Source: Pisolithus tinctorius
Taxonomy: Eukaryota; Basidiomycota; Agaricomycetes; Boletales; Pisolithaceae
DNA length: 64,000 nucleotides
NCBI GenBank assembly: GCA_024663395.1
Contig: JANFAH010000045.1
Location: forward strand, 477,701-541,700
Direction of reading: 5' to 3'
The notes under the pieces are model-generated. The model was not told the DNA's origin. It searched no databases and saw only the letters and a list, made by a program, of their open reading frames with translations. Below are positions 56,450 through 64,000 of this stretch, one piece after another. Every line of letters starts with the position of its first letter. Position 1 is the stretch's first letter. The position numbers were made by a program, and so were the translations under genes.

Positions 56450-59400
56450 TCAGGGGTAGGTGTAGCAACGAGGAGGCATTTCAAGAGTAATGTTTCTGAT
56501 GGTATGGGTGGAACATCGAGTGGATTGTTTCTGAGGGGGAAAGTCCTTTGGGAAGCATTTTTTATAAGCAGAGAGCGTATCATCCGCATGTTCAAGGTGT
56601 GACTCTTTCTGCCATGAGTTTTTGGAAGAGGGGTAGCCTTTCCACTTGATTAAAAAGGCGTGTCCGTGGCCAGACCTCTTGTGGTTGACTATCGCCTCAA
56701 CCTCGTACTCTTCCTCCTTGTTGATAAGGTCAGGCGGAGGAGCTGGGAAGTTCGGTCTGTGAACGTCATTTTCACGATAGGGCGATAGGAGAGAAGTGTG
56801 GAAGACGTTATGAATCTTCCATCGTGAGGGAATCATGAGGCAATACATAATGGGAGATAGGACGTCGGAGATAGTGAAGGGTCCTTCTCACTTGGGTGCA
56901 AGCTTCCTATTTTCATAGGAGCATTTCAAATTGCGTGCTTCTAGCCAAACCTTATCACCCTTCTGGAACGGGGTGAAGGGTCGTGATGAGCGGTCTTTCA
57001 TCGTTTTTCTTGCTAGGTCATGGGCTGCTAGGGCCTCCTCTCTAGCTTTTCGGAGTTCATTGAGTCTAGACTCGGCGGCGGGAAGATGGGTTTCCGCAAT
57101 CAGGGACGGAAGTGGTTTCGGCTCGTATCCATACATGAGATAGAATGGAGATTGATGGGTGACAGAGTGTGGGTGGTGATTGTGCGCAAATTCTGCCATG
57201 GGGAGGTTGTTTACCCATGAGGTGGGGTCGTTTTGGCAGAAGATGTGGAGATAGGTCTCGATCTCTTGGTTTACTCATTCAGTCTCTCTGTCAGTTTGTG
57301 GGTGATATGCCGTTGACAAGGCAAGGGAGTATCCCAAAAGGGAAGCGAGTTCTTTTGCAAAGGTGGAGGCAAACTGAGGGCCTCAATCAGATATGATTTT
57401 GTCATACAACCTGAAGCAGGAGTAGACTTTCTTGAAAAACAACGCCACAATATCAGCAGCAGAGGCAGTTTTCTTGGTTGGTGTTAAGATTACTCCCTTT
57501 GTAAGCCCATGGTCTACCACGACCAAAAGGGAATCATAGCCATTAGAAACAGGCAGGTCGGTGATCAGATCGCAAGAGATCTGTTGGAAGGGGTGGGTCG
57601 AGGTGGAGGGGATAGGCGTAAGGGGTGGCATTGTTGGGTGTGTGTTAATCTTGTTTTGCTGGCATGTAGCACAGCCTTCGACATATTTCCGGACGAAAGA
57701 CGCAAGTCCAGGCCACCAGAATTCGGATGAAACGAGTTGTCGGGTCTTCAGGACACCAGGGTGTCCGGCAGAGGGGTGGTCATGGTGGTTGGACACAACA
57801 GTCCATCAGAGGACAGGGTCATCGGGGATGTACACCCGATCTTTGTAAAGTAGTATGCCATTGTCGAACTTCCAGTCAGAGAGGTGAGACTTAAACGGAA
57901 GTGGCATATCAATGTTTTCGATGGCCCAAAGCGCCGTCTGGACAACAGGGTCCTTCATGGAAGACGACTCGACTTTCTGGGTGAGATTTGCGTCAATGAG
58001 ATTGACGAACAAGGTTTGCGGGAGGAGGGTGACTCCTTTATTGTCATCATCATCATCATCAGGGATGTGGTCAGGTCAGCGGGAGAGTGCATCGGGTGCA
58101 GCCAGGTCTTTTCCTGGGACATGTTCTAGCTGCAGATTGAAGTCTGCGAGGTCAAGGAGCCAGCGGGCCTGGCGACGATTTAGATTCTGAGGTGACTTGA
58201 AGTATGTCAGATTTTTGTGGTCTGTGAAGACCTTGACAGGGAAAGGAGATCCATGGAGGTAGTGTCTCCAGGCCTTCAAGCCTCTGATGACCCCTAGTAA
58301 CTCTCTGTCGAAGATGTCGTAGTTTCTCTCTGCAGGGTTGAACGACTGAGATATGAAAGCACAGGGTTGCCATTGACCATTTGAATCTTCCTGGAGGAGA
58401 ATACCTCCAGTTGCATACTTGGATGCATTGGTAGAGATTGTGAATGGCCAAGAAATGTCGGGCATTCGGAGGGTCGGTTGTGCCATGAATATCCTTTTTA
58501 GGAGTTCAAAAGTGGTCTGGCATTTCTTCGACCATTCCCAAGTGACCGTTTTCTTGGTTAGATCAATAAGGGGTCGGGCGATATCAGAGTAATAGGGGAC
58601 GAATCTCCTATAGAAGTTTGCGAATCCTAAAAAGGATCGCATGTCTTTGACCTTTTTTGGGACAGGCCATTCAGCAATGCCCTGGACCTTAATGGGATCC
58701 ATGGTGACGGTGTTTTCTTTAATGATCATCCCTAGGTACTCGACCTTGGTCAGATCAAAGTGACATTTTTCCAGTTTCAGGGGGAGAGAGAGTTCTCTCA
58801 TCCTTTCGAGGACATGACGGGTTCTTTGTTTGTGTTCTTCGGGATCGGTAGAGAAGATGAGTAGGTCATCCATATAGACAACTAACCATCCTTCAGCGAT
58901 CATATCTCTGAAAGAGTCATGCATGAATCGCTGGAAGGTGGCGGGAGAATTGCACAGCCCAAAGAACATGACGGTTGGTTCAAAGAGACCTTTGTGTGTG
59001 ATGAAAGTGGCCTTCCATTGGTCTCCTTCTTTAATCCGAACATTGTTGTAGCTGGATCTGACATCCATCTTTGTGAAGATAGAGGCTCCTTTCAGTTTGT
59101 CCACGAGGTCTGAGATGAGGGGAAGGGGATATGCATCCTTCACAGTATTCTTGTTCAGGTACCTGTAGTCTTGGCAGGGACGTAGGGAACCATCTTTCTT
59201 CCCAATGAAGAAGAAGGGGGCAGCTTGGGGAGACTTCGAGGGACGGATCTTTCCTTCTCGAAGGTTTTCCTCGATAAACTTTTCAGCGGATTCTCACTCC
59301 GAGGGAGAGAGCAGATAAGCCTTGGCCACCTTGGGGACAAAGTCCTCTACAAGGTTTATGGCATGATTGTATGGTTGCAATGGGGGTAAGACCCCATCAG

Positions 59401-60166
59401 ATGGTTTCTCGAAAACCGAGGCAAAGTCTTCATAGTCCTTAGGGAGGACAGCCTTCAGTTTCTTTCTGTGTTCTTCTTGGGCTAATTCTGTAGCTGTGGT
59501 GATTTTTCGAAGAAGACTATTATTGGGGTTGATCTTCTTGGCTTCTTCGATGAGTTTCCCAACCGACATCATGAAGTGCGCTCGGATGGTTTCATCTTCT
59601 GGTTCTTCATAGTCCATGAACTTGTTTATCCCTTTCTTTTCAGCAGGGGATACAAGGTTCACGGTTGGTTCTTCGATGGCAACGGAAAAGATGTTGCGTC
59701 TCAATTCTTTTGATCTATCGGTTTTCTTGTCGATAGACAATGTGCCCATTCTCCAGTCTACAACCGGGTTGTTTTCTTGAAGCCAGGGGAGACCCAGAAT
59801 GATGTTTTCCATTCCACAGTTGATGACATGGAAAAAGGCTTGGTGGACGAGTCCTTCAACCTTAAAATAGAGAGTGGCGGAAAACAGTATTCTTCCTTTT
59901 GAGTTCTGGGTTCCATCAGCATTTTTAGCGAGGATGGGTTTGGTGAGGCATTGAGTGGGGATTCGGTGTTTTCGCACAAAACCCCAATCAATACAAGAGA
60001 TTTCCGCTCTGGAGTCAACTAGAGTGGTAGTGTTGACGACTTTCAGGGTAGTTTCTGATGCATAAAGGGAGATGGGGATCTGCATAGTACGTTCCGGTGT
60101 AGACGTTACAAGTACAGGCGCAACAGAAACTAAACTGTCCTTAGTTTGGGGAACATCTGGCGTCAA
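56450..60166 (-). pseudogene. Gypsy B Pol with chromodomain, multiple TGA stops
   Basis: Protease region 60166-59294 has VDSRAEISCI, where the catalytic DSG reads DSR. RT: YLNKNT and [10 protein letters not shown] (59,150), [11 protein letters not shown] (58,880); RNase [12 protein letters not shown] and [12 protein letters not shown]; integrase zinc region HDHPSAGHPG...CATCQ (57,790-57,660), DLITDLPVS, then GPQFAS and YHPQTD; GPFTISDVLSP; chromodomain FLIKWKGYPSSKNSWQKESHL (56,680). In-frame TGA occurs near 59,295, 58,077, 57,807, 57,379, 57,274 and 56,890, each where Arg is expected. Inactive. Confidence 0.85.
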
Positions 60167-60263
60167 CGCAGAGTTCCCATTTAAAAATCCTTTCCAAGGG
60201 CTCTAGCAATGTTCACCAGAGCAATGGATGGACCAGCGACTTTTTCTTCATCTTCGCTTTCTT

Positions 60264-61291
60264 CTACCTCCACAATTTTGCGGATTTCTTTACTTTCTTC
60301 TGGGGAGTTTTCCACTTGTCTGGACATTCTCGGGAGAGATGTCCCTTGTTTCCACAACCGAAACATCTTCCTTCTTTGATGTGACGGTCTCGTTCTTCTT
60401 TGGAGAGTCTCACTCCATCCACGTCCATAGCGTTTGGATCTTTTTCTTCAGCAAAATTGTTCCTAGGGTGGAACGTTTTCTTTTCCTTCTTCACAGAGAA
60501 TTCATTCACCTTCCTCCACTTGGCATCAAACTTTTGTGCTTGGGTGTACCACTCAGTAATCTTGGTGGGAGTGGTTTCCATCATGTGAATCCTGTTCGCG
60601 ATGAAAGGTTTGAGTCCTTGTGAGAAGAACTCAATCAAGGCGACGTCTTCCATGATGGTAGAGTCGGCGGCGGCGGTTCGGAAATCCATGATATACTGCT
60701 CCACCGAATCCTTTTGTTTCAGGGTCCGCAGTTTGGCGATTGCGGTTCCAGCGGTGTCAGCGGAGGTGAACGATTCCTTAAATTTTTTTACAAAATCAGT
60801 GAAGGTTCCAAAGCTCGGATTGGTTTTTTCCAGAGCTATTTTCTGGTAGGTGGCAGCCCAAGAACGGGCGATGCCTTTCTTCATGTATGACAAGGCGTAG
60901 ACCACCTTCTTGGTGTCAGTGTCATACAGTTCTTTGTTGACCAAGAGATAGGTCTGTATGGAGTATAGCCAGCTCATGGCATTCTTTGGTCTCCATCAAA
61001 ATCAGTTGGAGCACCAATCTTCAGTTCGGTGGGTTTGACTCCAGAGGCGGCAGTCGTTCCCTTTGATGATGAACCAGACATCATATTTGGTGGTGGGATC
61101 AGGGGTGTAGGAAGTGTGGCAGGTACAGGTGGGATCAGTGTACCAAGTGAAGCGAGGGACTGGGTGAAGAGGTTCGAGAGGATTCCAGAGGTAAAGCCTC
61201 TATCCAGTTGTTCGGGTTCGTTGGAGGAGGTGTCTGTGACAGTGCTCTCCTGTTCTTCATCAGATGACGATTCTTCGCAAGTGGGTTGCAA
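60264..61291 (-). pseudogene. Gypsy B Gag, one frameshift
   Basis: The first part 61291-60974 (MQPTCEESSSDEEQE... to PTDFDGDQR) is acidic and disordered. The second part 60977-60264 (MSWLYSIQTYLLVNKEL...) has the Gag core and a CCHC knuckle CFGCGNKGHLSREC, then a Lys-rich tail. The two parts meet with a one-base offset near 60,975. Confidence 0.8.
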
Positions 61292-61363
61292 CGGCGCCCA
61301 ACATCAGTTGTTTCGGGGGTTTGTGGTGGTGCACTAAGCAGTGACCATTTTGGCCAAAGGCTG

Positions 61364-61374
61364 TAGACTTGAGC
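61364..61374 (-). promoter_or_regulatory. Gypsy B primer-binding site, self-primed type
   Basis: On the minus strand AGCTCAAGTCT lies two bases inside the 5' LTR end. It is the reverse complement of AGACTTGAGCT within the LTR (61558-61568), which sits about 30 nt after a TATTTAG box, so near the predicted transcript start. Same logic as Gypsy A, with an 11-nt match. Confidence 0.65.
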
Positions 61375-61376
61375 TT

Positions 61377-61830
61377 TTGTTATGCTCGACCGAAGTCAAG
61401 ACGTAGGGAGAGCTCAAACGCAGACTGTGGTTTCTACTAAGCAGATGGCTGTAGTAACCTCTGTAAACGACAGAGGATTTTAGGGCGACGCCAGTAAGAG
61501 TGGTCCTTGTTAGGGACACTGAGGGCGAAGTTCTGAGAACGCTGCGTATGATTGAGCAGCTCAAGTCTGGGTCTCCAGGACTTGAGCTGGCGACCTAAAT
61601 ACTACAAGAGGAGGACCATGAGGCATCCTCATGTACTAGAGGTAACTACACCATTGGTTGAACAATGACGACACATGTCCTAAGCATGTAACGAGCTAGT
61701 AATGCCAGTGGTGGAAATAGAGAGCCATTGGATCAGAGAGAAGACGGCTCTAAAAGGAAACTGAGTCCAACAGATCAAAAGTAAAGTAAACGTACAACAG
61801 AAGAGGAAAAGTTAGGGGTGAAACGTAACA
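61377..61830 (-). repeat. Gypsy B 5' LTR
   Basis: 454 bp; differs from its partner at many inferred CpG sites and by a small indel. Confidence 0.88.
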
Positions 61831-61985
61831 CACTGTCCATGCACACCCAGGGCCAAGCAGCAAGAGGTGAGGGCCAAGAACATGGACCAGAAGACACCGA
61901 AGGGCACCCATCAAGAGGAGCTGCATGCTTGACAGGGGAGGGCTCTGGTAGCATGAGAAAGGGAAAAGGGAAGCAGAAGGTGCAT

Positions 61986-63180
61986 TGTCACACACCAAAG
62001 GTGTTGTGGACATGGTTACAGCTGACTCTGCCTAAGTCGTTGATGAGTTGCACATAATGCCCATGCATGCAGATGAAGACTAAAGGCCTCATGCATAGAA
62101 AGACTGCCAGACATTAACAGTCATCCTTCACACAAGAATGAGTCGTCAGTGCTAGAAAGAAAAGAGGAAGTGAGTTAAGCATGCGTTAAAGGTTTTTAGT
62201 GCCTGTGTATGGCATTCTGGTTGTCATCATATCTCCACCATTTCCAAAGATATCGACTCTGTTCTCACACTCACTTAAAGTGCTCAGCCCCACAATTCTT
62301 CCTTCCAAATTTGGAGAGGATCCTCACACCCTACACATTTCTACAGCACTCCATCCATCAGATGCTCATTTCACTAAGTCCATCAATCATGGCTGCCTCT
62401 TTGTTGATCATCTCACTTGTCTCATTTGCCAGAGACAGTGGCTACATATATCTGCCAGGCATTCCCACCAGCTTCCATCCTGAAGCCCCCTGGTTCATCC
62501 TGTCATTGTCAGCCCCATCTCATCCCATGCAGCTTGGTCAGCATGTTCTTCTCATCAGTATGACTTCCAGAAGGACATTCTTTGGTCACCTCAGGTCTGT
62601 CACTTGGTTAGAAAGGTCTTATGTGGTTTTTTGGTCTCCCCAGTTGATGAAGCATATGGATTGTTCCTCCCTGCTCTCTGCACTGTCTTTATTCCAATCT
62701 TGTCCATCATTCTTCCCACATTGTGACAGCTGCAGCATAGTCTACTGTTCTCCAGCCTCCCTGATCGCATCCATGACAAGTATGACATGCATCTTGCCTT
62801 CTTACTGCAAGATCCAGCAGAAGACATCCCCCCTTCTCCTCCTCCTCCTTCAGAGCCCCATTCATGAAGTTTTTGTTAACTTTGCTGAGAGGATGAAAGG
62901 GTGGGAGACATGATTGTGTATGCTCCTGTTGCCCCACAGACCCCTAACACCCTGGCCCCCTTTGGTGCCTGACTCATGCCCTTCAATTCTGGAATTAATA
63001 CTTCCCTATCTGGAAACACCATCCATCTGTCATGCCATCTTTGGATCTAGAGATGTCTCCACTGAGATCTAACTTGCATCACCACCCCCTAATGTGATAT
63101 CAGTGCACTTACTTGGTTTCTGACTCCATTTGACTCATTCTGTGATATTTTGACTACCCTTGACTTGTTCATTGCCAATA
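61986..63180 (+). mobile_element. LTR-like unit A4, 3' part interrupted or beyond the window
   Basis: Starts TGTCACACACC after TGCAT. It carries the A-family ORF from ATG 62390 (MAASLLIISLVSFARDSGY), which shifts frame near 62,640 (within the ERSYVV motif), so it is broken. At 63,180 the sequence passes into a Tc1/mariner terminus at a TA. Confidence 0.75.
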
Positions 63181-64000
63181 CAGTGGCTCAAAAAAGTGTC
63201 CCAATGTTTGGTGATTTTGGAAAGAGTTGAGATTTATGAGAGCGCCAATAGGAATTAGTTCAAACTCCTGCAAGACGAAAGGTAGTACTAACCGTTGCCT
63301 TGACAACAAGGGCTTGCTTATGTAATTTGGTTGACATGGCACCAGGGTATAACCATTTTAAAATGACATGTCATTGGGACACTTTTTTGAGCATGATCTT
63401 GTCAGTCATTATTTAGTAAATAACATAAAGATTTGACAACTTCTGAGGGATTTTTTGCTTCAACCCTGACTGATTATGTAATGTACATAATCCTGAGCCA
63501 TAAAAATGGCTTGGGTCCCACTCAGCTAACCCTACTTCACCATGAAATGCATTTTTGCCTTTGCTAGAGCAAATATCCACCTTCTTTCTGAATCTGGCCT
63601 TTCTGCTCATCAAATCTCCTCCACAACTGGTCAGGGGAGCTCTACTGTGGCCAGGGTCATCAAAGAGTTCCAGCTAGATTAAGGAAAACCTCAAACTAGG
63701 ACATCCTTACTGGCCTTCTTCTCCTGGCAGAGGAGAATATTCACCAGTATGGCCTCTGGAAGAGCTGAAAATGCTGTCCAGGCTGCCCATATAATGTGTG
63801 TGGCTGTTCCCTCTCCTGTCACTTCCCAAATTGTTTGCAGTGTGCTCAATTCTGCATCCTTGAAGGCTGTAGTCAAGCAGGAGAATTATCCTGCAGACAC
63901 TTCCCTACCATTTTCCACACAAATTTCCTTCCATCTGGACCAATACTATTGATCTTGGGCTCAACTGACCAGATGACCCTAGTGCAGTCATCCACAGTCC
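63181..64000 (+). mobile_element. Tc1/mariner-type element, left part; runs off the window
   Basis: The terminus CAGTGGCTCAAAAAAGTGTC follows TA. A second, inverted match (GACACTTTTTTGAGCATG) occurs at about 63,380-63,397, roughly 215 bp inward, possibly a subterminal repeat. Transposase-like sequence begins near 63,541: AHQISSTTGQGSSTVARVIKEF (an HTH), SGRAENAVQAAHI and LKAVVKQENY, as in Tc1-like enzymes. A stop at about 63,679 and lost spacing suggest a dead copy. The catalytic domain is beyond position 64,000. Confidence 0.65.

Larger units (their letters stand above)
54986..61830 (-). mobile_element. Gypsy B: full-length but decayed chromovirus, TSD CACTG
   Basis: LTRs 61830-61377 (5') and 55437-54986 (3') in minus orientation, 454 and 452 bp. 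CACTG at 54981-54985 and 61831-61835. Gag, Pol with chromodomain and a third ORF are recognisable but interrupted, mainly by TGA codons at Arg positions. The two LTRs differ at many sites, nearly all at inferred CpG. Confidence 0.9.
54506..61985 (+). pseudogene. Unknown gene (Trp/Glu-rich) split by Gypsy B and A4
   Basis: The open frame from 54506 (MQAYSIHDAQPVCSMRDQA...) runs to 54,985 and contains YEWVEDWDQTW, SWWKYIDENKISIP and EWVEERTWLEAERLAKAL. Taking one CACTG, the frame continues at 61,836 (MHTQGQAARGEGQEHG...) into a KGKGKQK stretch, where LTR-like unit A4 is inserted at 61,986. I do not recognise the family; the Lys/Gly-rich tail resembles those of the repeated Cys-cluster proteins of these fungi. 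It was probably a dispersed multicopy gene. Confidence 0.45.

Noticed and set aside
1..64000. tRNA, rRNA or riboswitch genes
   Set aside because: No cloverleaf with a TTCRANNC box or rRNA-like stretch was recognised; a covariance-model search would be decisive.

Overview
This is a repeat-rich eukaryotic window, almost certainly from a filamentous basidiomycete (Agaricomycetes). The evidence is short phase-preserving introns (mostly 45-55 nt, GTRAGT...YAG), a Skn7-type regulator, Rpn6/Rpn7 proteasome lid genes, a wax-synthase-like gene, large GTPase and BTB families, PIF/Harbinger elements with Myb-like ORF1, chromoviral Gypsy elements, a Tad1-like LINE and Crypton/DIRS-like tyrosine recombinases. 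There are no bacterial operons and no tRNA or rRNA genes that I could see.

Layout. 1.1-2.2 kb: intact Zn2Cys6-like gene (minus). 4.2-7.8 kb: a GTPase gene (minus) holding the most remarkable structure here. After a normal multi-exon GTPase domain come 20 consecutive predicted exons of exactly three nucleotides. Most sit in a near-perfect 82-bp tandem array (79-bp intron plus one variable codon). Three ordinary exons follow, and all 32 exons close into one 499-aa frame. 8.0-9.4 kb: intact BTB gene (plus). 10.4-14.0 kb: decaying SKN7-like gene. 14.6-17.7 kb: complete, apparently intact Harbinger element with TAA target duplication. 17.8-19.0 kb: wax-synthase-like gene with a frameshift. 19.3-21.1 kb: RPN6-like gene with a nonsense codon. 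It is divergent from an RPN7-like pseudogene (21.1-36.1 kb) split by a second Harbinger element (21,310-34,787). That element is itself split by a solo LTR-like unit and by a complete young chromovirus.

36.2-44.4 kb: gene fragments, a second copy of the LTR-like unit, a tyrosine recombinase gene broken by two solo LTRs, and a Plavaka-like transposase remnant. 45.2-53.5 kb: another LTR-like unit split by a Tad1-like LINE with a 13-bp target duplication. 54.5-62.0 kb: an unknown gene split by an old, CpG-depleted chromovirus. 62.0-64 kb: a further LTR-like unit interrupted by a Tc1/mariner element that runs off the end.

How it fits together. The window looks like a formerly genic segment (signalling, proteasome and lipid genes) with extra or decaying copies of normally single-copy genes, invaded in several datable layers. 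The single-codon-exon GTPase gene stands apart because its reading frame is intact. Within it the intronic part of the repeat is homogenised while the three coding bases differ from unit to unit, which is the pattern expected of a diversifying recognition or variable-peptide gene. No transcript data were available, so every splice model is an inference from sequence.
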